A stretch of DNA of 64,000 bases. It comes from Sphingomonas aerolata. GTDB taxonomy: Bacteria; Pseudomonadota; Alphaproteobacteria; Sphingomonadales; Sphingomonadaceae. Made by a program: the position numbers and the translations under genes. How positions within the stretch are numbered: position 1 is the first letter of the stretch; each line of letters begins with the position of its first letter. The notes under the pieces were generated by a model. The model was not told the DNA's origin and did not search any database. It worked only from the letters and a program-made list of their open reading frames with translations. Shown here piece after piece: positions 49,088-58,067 of the stretch. The DNA lies in assembly GCF_003046295.1 (NCBI RefSeq), contig NZ_PZZN01000001.1:1012812-1076811 (forward strand), in the 5' to 3' direction.

Positions 49088-49933
49088 TTACTTCATCACC
49101 CCCGCCACCAGCAACGGATCGAGCTTCGCGTCCCCCCAGCGCAAACTCCAGTGGAGATGCGGCCCCGTCGCACGCCCGCTGTTCCCGACCGCGCCGACCG
49201 GCTGGCCCTGCGTCACCCGGTCGCCCGGCTTCACGTCGATCCGCGACAGATGCAGGAACGCGCTGTTCAGCCCCATGCCGTGGTCGATCATCAGCAGATT
49301 GCCCTCCAGCGTAAACGGGTGGTCCGCCGCCAGGATCACCACGCCGTCCGCGGGCGCGACCACGGTCGTCCCGGTCGGCCGCGCGATGTCGATCCCCGAA
49401 TGATAGGACCCCGCCTCGCCATTGGCATAGACGCGCTGCGACCCGAACAGCGTCGAGATCCGCCCCGTCACCGGCCAGACGAACGCCTGCCGCCAGCCGT
49501 CCGACACCGCTGCGATCCGCCGCGCCGCGACGATCTGCGCCAGTTCGCCAGGCCGGATCCGCGCGAATTCGGGCGCGGGGACCGGATATTTGGGCAGGCT
49601 CGACAGCCGCGAAATGTCCCAGCCGCGCGCCGCGATTCCCAGCGGCTGCTGCACGACGCGCCCGTCCGCCAGCGTCGCGACGAGCATCGCCTGCGTCCCC
49701 GCATCGCGGTCGAACCCCGCGACGAACCGGCGATCGGGCGCGACCGTCACCGCCCGCCCGTCGAGCGTCAGCGCGCGCGTCCCCGCAGGCGCAGTGCCCA
49801 GGATCAGCCCGCCCTGGCTCAGCGTCCCGGTCCAGACGAACCCCGTCGCCGCCGCAGCGACCGGGCTCGGCACGGTTTGCGCGGTGCCACCCGAAGCGAG
49901 CAGCGCCAACGGCAACAGCAGTCCGCGGATCAC
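49088..49933 (-). CDS. M23 (LytM-type) peptidoglycan endopeptidase
   Basis: 281 residues with a GTG start at 49933 overlapping the preceding stop (GTGA). A signal peptide (LLLPLALLASGGTAQ) is followed by a roughly 130-residue N-terminal domain and the M23 domain from about 170. Metal-binding residues are intact: His and Asp in YHSGIDIARP, and the HxH of GPHLHWSLRWG. It cleaves peptide cross-bridges in the cell wall. Coupling to a DUF2093 gene is seen, not to division genes. Confidence 0.92.
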   Translation of the reverse strand: MIRGLLLPLALLASGGTAQTVPSPVAAAATGFVWTGTLSQGGLILGTAPAGTRALTLDGRAVTVAPDRRFVAGFDRDAGTQAMLVATLADGRVVQQPLGIAARGWDISRLSSLPKYPVPAPEFARIRPGELAQIVAARRIAAVSDGWRQAFVWPVTGRISTLFGSQRVYANGEAGSYHSGIDIARPTGTTVVAPADGVVILAADHPFTLEGNLLMIDHGMGLNSAFLHLSRIDVKPGDRVTQGQPVGAVGNSGRATGPHLHWSLRWGDAKLDPLLVAGVMK

Positions 49934-50130
49934 CGCGGTTTCATCGCCTCGGCGGCGCCCGCCGCGGTCGCATAGGCCTCCTGCCGCTCGACGCTCCAGT
50001 AGCGCAGATCCTCGAGCAGGATGCGGTGGCCGGTGACCGCGCACACGACATGATCCCCCGGGCTCAGCACGCGAAAGCCGTTCGCCATGTAATGCAGCTT
50101 GGCGGCGCGGTCGGAATTGGACATCAGCAT
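49930..50130 (-). CDS. DUF2093 family protein
   Basis: 66 residues from the ATG at 50130 (MLMSNSDRAAKLHYMANGFRVLSPGDHVVCAVTG). The pattern AKLHYxxxxFRVLxPGxxVxCAVTGxxIxLxxLRYWSVxRQEAY is that of DUF2093, a small alphaproteobacterial family of unknown role. Between xseA and an M23 peptidase gene, it overlaps the latter by four bases. Confidence 0.85.
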   Translation of the reverse strand: MLMSNSDRAAKLHYMANGFRVLSPGDHVVCAVTGHRILLEDLRYWSVERQEAYATAAGAAEAMKPR

Positions 50131-50161
50131 CGGATTTCTCTCGTCGTCACAGGGGGAAGGA

Positions 50162-51625
50162 TCAGAACAGGGTCGGCTGGCGCGGCGCGGCACCGGAGGC
50201 AGCGGACGGGGCGGCAGACGGCGTCGGCCGGCTGACCGGCTTCGGCCTGGCGGCGACCTCGCTGTCACCGCCATCGACGGTGGCGTCGACCATCCCGTCG
50301 CGGAAATGCAGCGTCAGCGCGCCCGCTGCACGCGCCGCCGCCGACGACGCCAGCGTCGTGCCCCCCGGAGCCCGAGACGTCACCCGCGCATAGCCGCGGT
50401 CGAGGATCGCATCGGGGTTGAGCGACTGGACCAGCCGCCACGTCGCATCGAGCCGTGCGCGCGCGCCCTCCAGCTTGCGTTCGAGCGTCGCCGGCCGCAA
50501 CGCCGCGCCCGACCGGTCGAGGCTCCCGCGCGCCAGCGTCAGCCGCCGTTCGAGCCCGCGGTCGAGCCGCTGCCCGGCATCGTCCGCACGCTGCCGCTGC
50601 GGCCCGAGCAGCTGGTCGCGCTTGGGCAGATGCCGCGCCAGCGCGTCGAGCCGCTCGCGCCCGCGCTCGACATAGCGCCGCGCGCACCGCTCGGTCCGGT
50701 TGCGATGGCTGTCGATCGTGAGGCGCAGGTCGGCGAGCACCGGCACCGCGATCTCGGCCGCCGCGGTCGGCGTCGGCGCGCGCAGGTCAGCGGCATAGTC
50801 GCACAGCGTCGTGTCGGTCTCGTGCCCCACCGCGGAAATGATCGGGATCGAACAGGCGGCGACCGCGCGCACCACGACCTCCTCGTTGAACGACCACAGA
50901 TCCTCGACCGACCCGCCGCCGCGCGCGACGATCACCAGGTCGGGGCGCGGCACCGGTCCGCCCGGCGCGATCGCATCGAAACCGCGCACCGCCGCGGCGA
51001 TCTCGGCCGCCGATCCCTCGCCCTGCACCTTGACCGGCCAGACGATGACATGCGTCGGACAGCGATCCTCGAGCCTGTGGAGAATGTCGCGGATCACCGC
51101 GCCCGTCCCCGACGTGACCACGCCGATCATCTGCGGCATGAACGGCAGCGGCTTCTTACGGCCCGCGTCGAACAGCCCCTCGCCGCCGAGCTTCGCCTTC
51201 AGTTTCTCGAGCAGCGCCATCAGCGCGCCCGCGCCCGCCAGCTCCATCCGGTCGATCACGATCTGGTATTTCGACCGCCCGGGATAGGTCGTCAGCTTGC
51301 CCGTCGCGATCACCTCGACGCCGTCCTGCGGCACGAAGGCGAGCCGCGCCGCGCTCCCCTTCCAGATCACGCCGTCGATCACCGCCTGATCGTCCTTCAG
51401 CGCCATGTAGCAATGCCCCGACGCGACGCGCTTCCACCCCGAAATCTCGCCGCGCAGGCGGACATGGCCGAATTCGCCCTCGACCATCCGCTTCAGCTTG
51501 AACGCGAGTTCGCCGACCGACATGGCGAGTGCGTTGTCGCCGGCGACCGGCTCGGCTACCAGCCGCCCCATATCGCTCGCCAGCATGTCGCTGGACACGA
51601 CGTCATCGGAAAAGGGATCGGGCAT
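50162..51625 (-). CDS. xseA: Exodeoxyribonuclease VII large subunit
   Basis: 487 residues. An N-terminal OB fold ([43 protein letters not shown]) precedes the catalytic domain, with [38 protein letters not shown] and [30 protein letters not shown]-terminal coiled-coil and the tail [10 protein letters not shown] are present. The start codon at 51625 overlaps the purD start on the other strand (CATG). CAGGA five bases upstream supports it, though an internal ATG at 51586 is possible. Confidence 0.95.
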   Translation of the reverse strand: MPDPFSDDVVSSDMLASDMGRLVAEPVAGDNALAMSVGELAFKLKRMVEGEFGHVRLRGEISGWKRVASGHCYMALKDDQAVIDGVIWKGSAARLAFVPQDGVEVIATGKLTTYPGRSKYQIVIDRMELAGAGALMALLEKLKAKLGGEGLFDAGRKKPLPFMPQMIGVVTSGTGAVIRDILHRLEDRCPTHVIVWPVKVQGEGSAAEIAAAVRGFDAIAPGGPVPRPDLVIVARGGGSVEDLWSFNEEVVVRAVAACSIPIISAVGHETDTTLCDYAADLRAPTPTAAAEIAVPVLADLRLTIDSHRNRTERCARRYVERGRERLDALARHLPKRDQLLGPQRQRADDAGQRLDRGLERRLTLARGSLDRSGAALRPATLERKLEGARARLDATWRLVQSLNPDAILDRGYARVTSRAPGGTTLASSAAARAAGALTLHFRDGMVDATVDGGDSEVAARPKPVSRPTPSAAPSAASGAAPRQPTLF

Positions 51626-52895
51626 GAACGTCCTGCTGTTGGGCTCGGGGGGCCGCGAACATGCGCTCGCGTGGAAGCTGGTGCAATCGGCCAGCTTTTC
51701 TCCAGGCCTCGATACGCTCTATGCCGCGCCGGGCAACCCCGGCATTGCCAGCCTTGCGACGCTCGTGCGTCTCGATGCGACGGATCACGCGTCCGTCGTC
51801 GCCTTCGTCCGCGAAAAGGCCATCGGCCTCGTCGTGATCGGCCCCGAGGCACCGCTCGTCGACGGCCTCGCCGATAGCCTGCGCGCCGCCGCCATCCCCG
51901 TCTTCGGTCCGTCCAGGGCCGCCGCCCAGCTCGAAGGGTCGAAGGGCTTCACCAAGGATCTGTGCGCGCGCGCCGGTATCCCGACCGCGGGCTATGTCCG
52001 CGTCGCGAGCCGCGCCGATGCCGATATCGCGCTCACCCGCACCTTCTCGCTGCCCGTGGTCATCAAGGCCGACGGGCTCGCCGCGGGCAAGGGCGTCGTC
52101 ATCGCCTTCACCCGCGCCGAGACCGACGCCGCGCTCGACGCGCTGTTCGCGGACGGCGAGGCGGAGGCGGTGATCGAGGAATTCCTCGAAGGCGAGGAGG
52201 CGAGCCTCTTCGTCCTCACCGACGGCACCACGCTGATGCCGTTCGGCTCGGCGCAGGATCACAAGCGCGTCGGCGAGGGCGATACCGGCCCCAATACCGG
52301 CGGCATGGGCGCGTACAGCCCCGCCCCCGTCCTCACCGCCGCGCTCGAACAGCGCGCGCTCGACGAGATCGTCGCGCCCACCGTCGCGGCGATGGCGGCG
52401 GACGGGATCCCGTTCAGCGGCGTCCTCTATGCCGGCCTCATGCTCACCGCGCAGGGCCCCAAGCTGATCGAATATAACGCGCGCTTCGGCGATCCCGAGA
52501 CGCAGGTGCTGATGATGCGGTTCGAGGGCGACCTGATCGCGACCATGCTCGCGGTCGCAGAGGGCCGCCTCGCCGACCTCCCCCCCGCCCGCTTCAGCGA
52601 CGCCACCGCGCTGACCGTGGTGATGGCGGCTGAGGGTTATCCCGGCACGCCAAAAGCCGGCGGCGCGATCATCGGCCTCGATTCGGCGCGCGCGGCGGGC
52701 GGCACCGTCTTCCACGCCGGGACCCGGCTCGAGGATGGCGGCCTCGTCGCCGCCGGCGGCCGCGTCCTCGCGGTCACCGCCACCGGCGACGACCTTGCCT
52801 CCGCGCAGGCCAACGCCTACCGCGCGGTCGAGGCGATCGATTTCGCAGAAGGCTTCTACCGCCGCGACATAGGCTGGCGCGAACTTACGAGGTAA
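51624..52895 (+). CDS. purD: Phosphoribosylamine-glycine ligase
   Basis: 423 residues from the ATG at 51624 ([19 protein letters not shown]). ATP-grasp enzyme that joins glycine to phosphoribosylamine in purine synthesis. [74 protein letters not shown] and [15 protein letters not shown] are the family landmarks in order. GGGA seven bases before the start is the Shine-Dalgarno and lies inside the xseA coding sequence on the opposite strand. Confidence 0.97.
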   Translation: MNVLLLGSGGREHALAWKLVQSASFSPGLDTLYAAPGNPGIASLATLVRLDATDHASVVAFVREKAIGLVVIGPEAPLVDGLADSLRAAAIPVFGPSRAAAQLEGSKGFTKDLCARAGIPTAGYVRVASRADADIALTRTFSLPVVIKADGLAAGKGVVIAFTRAETDAALDALFADGEAEAVIEEFLEGEEASLFVLTDGTTLMPFGSAQDHKRVGEGDTGPNTGGMGAYSPAPVLTAALEQRALDEIVAPTVAAMAADGIPFSGVLYAGLMLTAQGPKLIEYNARFGDPETQVLMMRFEGDLIATMLAVAEGRLADLPPARFSDATALTVVMAAEGYPGTPKAGGAIIGLDSARAAGGTVFHAGTRLEDGGLVAAGGRVLAVTATGDDLASAQANAYRAVEAIDFAEGFYRRDIGWRELTR

Positions 52896-52909
52896 CCCCA
52901 AACAAAAAG

Positions 52910-52943
52910 CCCCTCCCCTTCAGGGGAGGGGTTGGGGTGGGGC
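52910..52943. repeat. R5 repeat, single unit
   Basis: cccctccccttcaggggagg + ggttggggtgggg, the same unit that forms the inverted pair inside the bioB frame. It could act as a weak hairpin after purD. Confidence 0.75.
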
Positions 52944-53029
52944 GCATCCCCAACCACACCACCAGCGATAGCGCCGAGAACCACGCATTAAGTCTCGCCC
53001 CCCCCGACCCACCCCGCTACTATAGGCAA

Positions 53030-53866
53030 ATGAACGAAACTTCCGCGACGTCCGCCTCGGGCGACAGCCTGCTCCCCGACGGCATCACCACGCTGACGAC
53101 GATCCATTTCGCGATCATCGCGGTGCTCGCGCTCTTCGTGATCGCGGGGCTGCTCTGGGGCATCAAGGCCAAGCGCAGCCGCAAAAAGGCGTCGCGCGAC
53201 GTCATCGCCAACGCCCGCGAAGCCGGCGTCGAACCCGCACCCGAGCCGACCCCCGATCTGCCCCCCGCGCCGACGCCCGCCGCCGCCCCAGCTCCCGAAA
53301 CGCCCCCGGCCTCAACCCCGAAGCCGGCCGCGAAACCGGCTCCCGCGCCCAGCCAGTCGCAGGTCCAGACCGCCCCGATACCGACCCCCGCCCCGATTCC
53401 GGTCGCGCGCCCGGTCGCGCCTGCACCGCAGCCAGTCGCCCCCGCGCCTGCTGCTGCCGCTCCCGCGCCGGCCCCCGCGCCGCTGTCCGACGAACCGATC
53501 GCCGCCGCCAGCTTCGACGCCAACCCTGCCGCCGAAGCCGCCACCCCGACCGAGGCGCCAGCCCCCACTCCGACACCCACCCCGGCACCCGCCCCGGCCC
53601 CGGCTCCAGCCCCGACGGTCGACCACGCAGCCGCCCCCGTCACCCAGCTCAAGGGCCTCGGTCCCAAGGTCGCCACCCGCCTCGCGGAACTGGGCGTCAC
53701 CACCGTCGGCGACATGGCCGCACTCTCCGAAACCGAAGCGCAGAACATCGACGCGCAGCTCGGCGCCTTCACCGGCCGCATGGGCCGCGACCGCTGGATC
53801 GAACAATCCCGCCTCCTCGCCGCCGGCGACAAGCCCAGCTTCGAAGCGGTCTTCGGCAAACTCTGA
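53030..53866 (+). CDS. Membrane-anchored protein with Pro/Ala linker and C-terminal helix-hairpin-helix domain
   Basis: 278 residues from the ATG at 53030. One membrane helix (TIHFAIIAVLALFVIAGLLWGI, about 24-45) is followed by a basic stretch, then about 150 residues rich in Pro, Ala and Thr. The C-terminal 75 residues (PVTQLKGLGPKVATRLAELGVTTVGDMAALSETEAQNIDAQLG) form a helix-hairpin-helix of the kind called 'predicted flap endonuclease-1-like 5' DNA nuclease', though no catalytic residues are visible. It may bind DNA or RNA at the membrane. Confidence 0.75.
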   Translation: MNETSATSASGDSLLPDGITTLTTIHFAIIAVLALFVIAGLLWGIKAKRSRKKASRDVIANAREAGVEPAPEPTPDLPPAPTPAAAPAPETPPASTPKPAAKPAPAPSQSQVQTAPIPTPAPIPVARPVAPAPQPVAPAPAAAAPAPAPAPLSDEPIAAASFDANPAAEAATPTEAPAPTPTPTPAPAPAPAPAPTVDHAAAPVTQLKGLGPKVATRLAELGVTTVGDMAALSETEAQNIDAQLGAFTGRMGRDRWIEQSRLLAAGDKPSFEAVFGKL

Positions 53867-53927
53867 CGCGCAGGCCGCGCGTCAGCGTTTTGCATCGCGA
53901 ATGGCTGGGTTTGGTGGACAGTGGACG

Positions 53928-54188
53928 TTAGGAAGATCTGGTTTCCCAAGCGATGAAGCCCAGCTTGATGCGCTCGCGACACGCCCAATCGAGGATGCGC
54001 TGGGTTTGATCGTCAGTCAGGCCGTCTGCCTCGGGATGTTTTCTGCCGAACGCAAAAGAACCGTCATCACCTACGCGCCACGTGATCTCATCCGGGTTGA
54101 TGCCGCAATCTATGATCGCTTCGCGCGCCTTCGCTTCGGTTGTGCGTTGACGGGGTAGCAGTAGCGAAAGCAGGAACGGCATCTTCAT
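53928..54188 (-). CDS. Small hypothetical protein in an AT-richer patch
   Basis: About 86 residues from the ATG at 54188 (MKMPFLLSLLLPRQRTTEAK); a TTG start 12 codons upstream is possible. The sequence AREAIIDCGINPDEITWRVGDDGSFAFGRKHPEAD and ILDWACRERIKLGFIAWE looks protein-like, with mixed alpha/beta composition. I do not recognise a family. An overlapping plus-strand frame (53901-54158) is judged a shadow. Codon use is less GC-biased than in the neighbours. Confidence 0.5.
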   Translation of the reverse strand: MKMPFLLSLLLPRQRTTEAKAREAIIDCGINPDEITWRVGDDGSFAFGRKHPEADGLTDDQTQRILDWACRERIKLGFIAWETRSS

Positions 54189-54306
54189 GAGCGCCCGTTT
54201 GCGCTTATCAGCGAGTGTCTGCAATTGGGCGTGAGGGGAACGGCCGGAATTGGTGGAGAGAGGCCTGTCCGCTTATGGGAGGCAGATGGCGTTTAGTACA
54301 CCTGCA

Positions 54307-54534
54307 TCAACGCCGTGTTCTTCGCCTGACCGTATCAGCAATCCACAGGAACAAGACGAGGATAGGCAAGCCTACAAATGCGCCGCCGATCATCCTAGCT
54401 AAGTCATTATCTGGTTTTGTAAATGCTTCGAGCCCTCCGAAACCAATCCCGAGCCAAACTAATGGTGTCAATCCTAGCCAAGCCAGTGATATAGTTAAGT
54501 AGATATTTCGAAGTGTATTGCCTTGGGGGTCCAT
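54307..54534 (-). CDS. 75-residue two-helix membrane protein, possibly acquired
   Basis: MDPQGNTLRNIYLTISLAWL starts a hydrophobic helix (LTISLAWLGLTPLVWLGIGF), then a polar loop (EAFTKPDNDLARM) and a second helix (IGGAFVGLPILVLFLWIADTV), ending in a basic RRRTRR tail. A two-span protein with a positive cytoplasmic end is credible. No Shine-Dalgarno is evident. The DNA is visibly AT-richer than anything near it, which suggests transfer. The function is unknown. Confidence 0.5.
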   Translation of the reverse strand: MDPQGNTLRNIYLTISLAWLGLTPLVWLGIGFGGLEAFTKPDNDLARMIGGAFVGLPILVLFLWIADTVRRRTRR

Positions 54535-54673
54535 CGGGTTATGCTGAACGAGTGGCGGCTATCAGGCAAGTCATAGTAGATGCCAAATGTCTGAGAATGG
54601 GCGTCAACGGACCGGCCGCGTTGCTGCTTTACAGCAATGCAAAACCTCCAAGCCTCGCACCACCCCGCCAGCC

Positions 54674-55975
54674 TCAAACCTCGCTGACGAGCAGCTTGTC
54701 GATCCGTCGCCCGTCCAGATCGACGATCTCGAACTTCCACCCCTGTTCGACGAAGCTCTCGCCCTCGCCCGGCAGGTGGCGGAACACCGCGAGCGCCAGC
54801 CCTGCGACGGTCGCGTAATCGCGGTCCTCGGGCAGGTCGATGCCCAGCCGGTCGGCCAGCGCATCCGCCGCCATCGTGCCCGCGACCAGCAGCGAGCCGT
54901 CGTCGCGCACCACCACCGACGGCGAATCATCGGGGTCCGCGTCCGACTTGAACTCGCCCGCGATCGCCGCGAGCAGGTCGGCGGGGGTCACGATCCCCTC
55001 GAAATGCCCGTATTCGTCATGGATCAGCGCCATCGGCACCTCGGCCTGGCGCAGCGCGATCAGCGCGTCCATCGCGTCGATCTGGTCGATCACCACCGGC
55101 GCCTTGCGCATCAGCACGTTGAGGTCGAGCGGCTCGCCGCGGAACAGCGCAGCGGCGATGTCGCGCGCCTGCACCACGCCGCGCACCCGGTCGATCGACC
55201 CGTCGCCGACCGGCAGCCGGGTATGCTGCGACGCGAGCAGCGTGTCGCGGATCTCGTCGGCATCCCAGTTGCAGTCGAGCCAGTCGATATCGGTCCGCGG
55301 CGTCATCACCTCGCGCACCGGCCGGTCGGCCAGCCGCACCACGCCCGAGATGATCGAGCGCTCATGCTCCTCGATCACGCCCGACTTGGACGCCTCGGCG
55401 ACGATCAGGTGGAGTTCCTCGGCGGTGACATGCTCCTCCGATTCGCGGTTGAGGCGCAGCGCCTTGAAGATCAGCGCGCTCGTCGAATCGAGCACCCACA
55501 CGATCGGCGCGGTGATGATCGCCAGCCAGCGCATCGGCCGCGCCATGAACGCGGCGATCGTCTCGGGCGATCGCAGCGCGAATTGCTTGGGCACCAGCTC
55601 GCCGATGATCAGCGAGGCATAGGTGGTCAGGCCGATGACGATCGCAAAGCCCGCGGTCTCCGCCGTGCTCGCGCTCAGCCCCAGTGCCTGCAGCCGCGCC
55701 GCGGTCGGCGTGCCCAGACTCGCACCCGAATAGGCGCCCGCGAGGATCCCGATCAGCGTGATGCCGATCTGCACGGTCGAGAGGAACTTGCCGGGGTCGG
55801 CGGCGAGCAGCAGCGCGGCGCTCGCGCCCTTGCGCCCGGTCCGCGCCAGCGCATCGAGCCGCGCACGCCGCGACGACACGATCGCAAGCTCGCTCATCGC
55901 GAACACGCCGTTCAACGCGACGAGCGCGAGGATGATCGCGACGTCGATCCAGGGGAAGGGGGGAAGCGGTGCCAT
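54674..55975 (-). CDS. CNNM/CBS-domain hemolysin-family protein (CorB/CorC type)
   Basis: 433 residues from the ATG at 55975. An N-terminal CNNM membrane domain of three to four helices (WIDVAIILALVALNGVFAMSELAIVSSRRARLDAL) is followed by a paired CBS module (VREVMTPRTDIDWLD; VIHDEYGHFEGIVTPADLLAAIAGEF) and a C-terminal CorC_HlyC domain (GWKFEIVDLDGRRIDKLLV). Family members are implicated in Mg2+/Co2+ efflux or regulation; the 'hemolysin' label is historical. Confidence 0.92.
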   Translation of the reverse strand: MAPLPPFPWIDVAIILALVALNGVFAMSELAIVSSRRARLDALARTGRKGASAALLLAADPGKFLSTVQIGITLIGILAGAYSGASLGTPTAARLQALGLSASTAETAGFAIVIGLTTYASLIIGELVPKQFALRSPETIAAFMARPMRWLAIITAPIVWVLDSTSALIFKALRLNRESEEHVTAEELHLIVAEASKSGVIEEHERSIISGVVRLADRPVREVMTPRTDIDWLDCNWDADEIRDTLLASQHTRLPVGDGSIDRVRGVVQARDIAAALFRGEPLDLNVLMRKAPVVIDQIDAMDALIALRQAEVPMALIHDEYGHFEGIVTPADLLAAIAGEFKSDADPDDSPSVVVRDDGSLLVAGTMAADALADRLGIDLPEDRDYATVAGLALAVFRHLPGEGESFVEQGWKFEIVDLDGRRIDKLLVSEV

Positions 55976-56059
55976 TGGCTCGATCGTCTCTTGGCGCACA
56001 TTCGCGCGCTTCACAACCGGTCTCGACACTTATCGTCATCGGGCGTTCAGTGCGCAGGT

Positions 56060-56085
56060 GGAACAATCGCCGAATATGCCGGGTT
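56060..56085 (+). promoter_or_regulatory. Possible EcfG-type promoter of the OmpA-like lipoprotein gene
   Basis: GGAAC at 56060-56064, then 17 bases, then GGTT (consensus GGAAC-N16/17-CGTT for the general-stress sigma factor of alphaproteobacteria). One base of the -10 element deviates. It lies about 30 bases before the start codon. Confidence 0.3.
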
Positions 56086-56115
56086 ATCTGCGGCATGATC
56101 AAAAGGGACAGAGAC

Positions 56116-56790
56116 ATGAAGGCCAAGGGTATATTCATCGGCGCAGCGCTCGCCGCACTCGTCACGACGTCGGCCTGCACGACCGATCCGGAGACGGGCC
56201 AGCGGACGATCTCGAAGACCGCGCTCGGCGGCATCGGCGGCGCACTCGGCGGCTATCTGCTCGGCGACATCGTCGGCGGGCGCAACGACCGGACCGAGAA
56301 GCTGCTCGGCGCCGGCATCGGCGGCCTCGCGGGCGCGGGCGTCGGCGCGTACATGGACAAGCAGGAGCGCGATCTGCGCGCGCGCACCGCAGGGACCGAC
56401 GTCCAGGTGATCCGCCAGGGCGACGACCTCGTCCTCAACATCCCGTCGGGCATCACCTTCGCCTATGACAGCGCGACCGTGCAGCCGCAGTTCCAGCGCA
56501 CGCTCGACCAGGTCGCCTCGACGCTCGGCCAGTATAACCAGACCTATATCGACGTGTACGGCCACACCGATTCGACCGGCAGCGACTCCTACAACCAGAC
56601 CCTGTCGCAGCGCCGGGCGACCTCGGTCGCGGATTATTTGTCGAGCCACGGCGTCCAGTCCGCCCGCATCGGCACCCGCGGCTACGGCGAAAGCCAGCCG
56701 ATCGCCTCGAACGACACCGACGCCGGCCGCGCCGCCAACCGCCGCGTCGAAGTCAAGATCGTCCCCATCACCCAGAACGACCTCCGCTAA
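56116..56790 (+). CDS. OmpA-family lipoprotein with glycine-zipper segment (YiaD-like)
   Basis: 224 residues from the ATG at 56116. The N-terminal signal ends in a lipobox (LVTTSAC, Cys about 20). A glycine zipper follows (GGIGGALGGYLLGDIVGG and GAGIGGLAGAGVGAY). The C-terminal OmpA domain has FAYDSATVQPQFQRTLDQVAS, DVYGHTDSTGSDSYNQTLSQRRA and the peptidoglycan-binding AANRRVEVKI. It should tie the outer membrane to peptidoglycan. It is divergent from the CNNM gene. Confidence 0.92.
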   Translation: MKAKGIFIGAALAALVTTSACTTDPETGQRTISKTALGGIGGALGGYLLGDIVGGRNDRTEKLLGAGIGGLAGAGVGAYMDKQERDLRARTAGTDVQVIRQGDDLVLNIPSGITFAYDSATVQPQFQRTLDQVASTLGQYNQTYIDVYGHTDSTGSDSYNQTLSQRRATSVADYLSSHGVQSARIGTRGYGESQPIASNDTDAGRAANRRVEVKIVPITQNDLR

Positions 56791-56815
56791 CTCCACCCCT
56801 CCGCCCGCCCCCTCC

Positions 56816-56850
56816 GTCATCCCGGCGAAAGCCGGGACCCAGGGTGCGGG
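56816..56850. repeat. R3 variant half-element
   Basis: cgtcatcccggcgaaagccg + ggacccaggg, with a similar unit at 57039-57070. Both lie in the 512-base gene-free gap between the OmpA-like gene and tadA, which is otherwise filled by two R6 elements. Confidence 0.6.
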
Positions 56851-56870
56851 CGGACCGGCAGCAGAAGACA

Positions 56871-57020
56871 GGGGTTCGCGCGGAGGCGCGGAGACGCAGA
56901 GCGGGTGTGCACGTCGCGAAGCGACCACCCAATCACCTCTGGCAGAGCTAAAGGTCAGGGTCTCCCGACCGAAAGGCCGGACGCACCCCCTCCGCGCCTC
57001 CGCGCCTCCGCGCGAACCCC
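56871..57020. repeat. R6 element, copy A (150 bp)
   Basis: 23-bp perfect terminal inverted repeat (ggggttcgcgcggaggcgcg + gag, 56871-56893 against 56998-57020). The centre includes cgtcgcgaagcgacc and aaggtcagggtctcccgacc. Copy B, about 275 bases further on, shares arms and most of the centre. Confidence 0.88.
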
Positions 57021-57146
57021 TTCTTCTTAATCACCCCGTCATCCCGGCGAAGGCCGCGACCCAGGGTCACAAGCGCAAACCCGCATGGCCCTGCGCCCCG
57101 GCGCCAGCCGGAAGGACGAGCACGCGCCACAAGACAGAAGAAGTTT

Positions 57147-57295
57147 GGTTCACGCGGAGGCGCGGAGACGCGGAGACGGTGTGGACGCCGCGAAGCGACC
57201 GCCCGATCAGATCCGGCAGCGCAAAAGGTCAGGGTCTCCCGACCGAAGCGCCGGATGCACCCCCTCCGCGCCTCCGCGTCTCCGCGCGAACCCAT
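57147..57295. repeat. R6 element, copy B
   Basis: Arms ggttcacgcggaggcgcgga... and ...ctccgcgtctccgcgcgaac, with a centre closely matching copy A (cgccgcgaagcgacc, aaggtcagggtctcccgacc, caccccctccgcgcc). It abuts the tadA stop. Conserved centres as well as arms suggest a mobile or duplicated unit rather than a chance hairpin. Confidence 0.85.
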
Positions 57296-57302
57296 TCTTC
57301 TT

Positions 57303-57755
57303 CTACGGACGCCGCTCCCGGAAAAACCCCGTCAGCAACCCCGAGGCCTCCCGCTCCCCGATCCCCGCATACACCTCAGGCCGATGATGGCATGTCGGTT
57401 GCCCGAAGAACCGCGCCCCATGCTCGACCGCGCCGCCCTTCGCATCCGCCGCCCCATAATAGAGCCGCGCGATCCGGGCGTGTGCGATCGCCCCCGCGCA
57501 CATCGCGCACGGCTCGAGCGTCACCCACAGATCGCAGTCTTCCAGCCGGTCCCGCCCCAGCGCCCTGGCCGCCGCGCGAATCGCGAGCATCTCGGCATGC
57601 GCGGTCGGATCGCACAGCGCGCGCGGCGCATTGGCCGCGGTCGCGATCACCTGCCCGGCACGCACCACGACAGCGCCGACCGGCACCTCGCCCGCCGCCG
57701 CGGCATCGCGCGCGGCGTCGAGCGCGCGCCGCATCGGGTCGGGGATCGGAAACAT
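57303..57755 (-). CDS. tadA: tRNA-specific adenosine deaminase
   Basis: 150 residues from the ATG at 57755 (MFPIPDPMRRALDAARDAAAAG). Converts adenosine 34 of tRNA-Arg(ACG) to inosine. The zinc site is His53-Ala-Glu55 (TAHAEML) and Pro82-Cys83-Ala-Met-Cys86 (EPCAMCAGAI). The C-terminal GGAVEHGARFFGQPTCHHRPEVYAG is in place of the usual NHR-type region. It starts about 60 bases after the stop of a small membrane-protein gene. Confidence 0.93.
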   Translation of the reverse strand: MFPIPDPMRRALDAARDAAAAGEVPVGAVVVRAGQVIATAANAPRALCDPTAHAEMLAIRAAARALGRDRLEDCDLWVTLEPCAMCAGAIAHARIARLYYGAADAKGGAVEHGARFFGQPTCHHRPEVYAGIGEREASGLLTGFFRERRP

Positions 57756-57813
57756 GCCCCGCCCTGCCCTGCCTTCCCCATCAGGTAAAGCCGCAGGGCA
57801 GGGCGGGCGCGGA

Positions 57814-58047
57814 TCAGTTGGCGGGCACCTGGCCATTGTCCGCCGCGGTCCCCGGCTTGTCGACTGAGATCGTCGGCACCGCGACCGTCTTGGTCTCGGT
57901 CCCCAGCCGCACCTTGGCGACGTCCGCCTCGAATTTCGGCGTCTGGATCGCGCCGGCGCGCGTCTGGTCGATGTTGATGATCCCGAAATACATCAGAGCG
58001 ACGACGGCGAGCAGCGCGATCGCGACCAGAGACAAGAGCGTACGCAT
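57814..58047 (-). CDS. Small membrane-anchored hypothetical protein
   Basis: 77 residues from the ATG at 58047, preceded by AGGGGAA. One N-terminal helix ([23 protein letters not shown]) is followed by a periplasmic tail ([31 protein letters not shown]). There is no recognised domain; small proteins of this layout are common in sphingomonads. Its upstream region contains the palindrome CCTTATATAAGG and it is divergent from rpmB. Confidence 0.75.
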   Translation of the reverse strand: MRTLLSLVAIALLAVVALMYFGIINIDQTRAGAIQTPKFEADVAKVRLGTETKTVAVPTISVDKPGTAADNGQVPAN

Positions 58048-58055
58048 GGAATTCC

Positions 58056-58067
58056 CCTTATATAAGG
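58056..58067. promoter_or_regulatory. Perfect 12-bp palindrome CCTTATATAAGG
   Basis: It lies nine bases before the small membrane-protein start on the minus strand, so one half also supplies the Shine-Dalgarno (AAGGGG). It may be an operator or merely an AT-rich initiation region. Confidence 0.35.

Noticed and set aside
53901..54158. 85-codon plus-strand frame opposite the small hypothetical gene
   Set aside because: The minus-strand frame has more protein-like composition and sensible helices; this one looks like its shadow.
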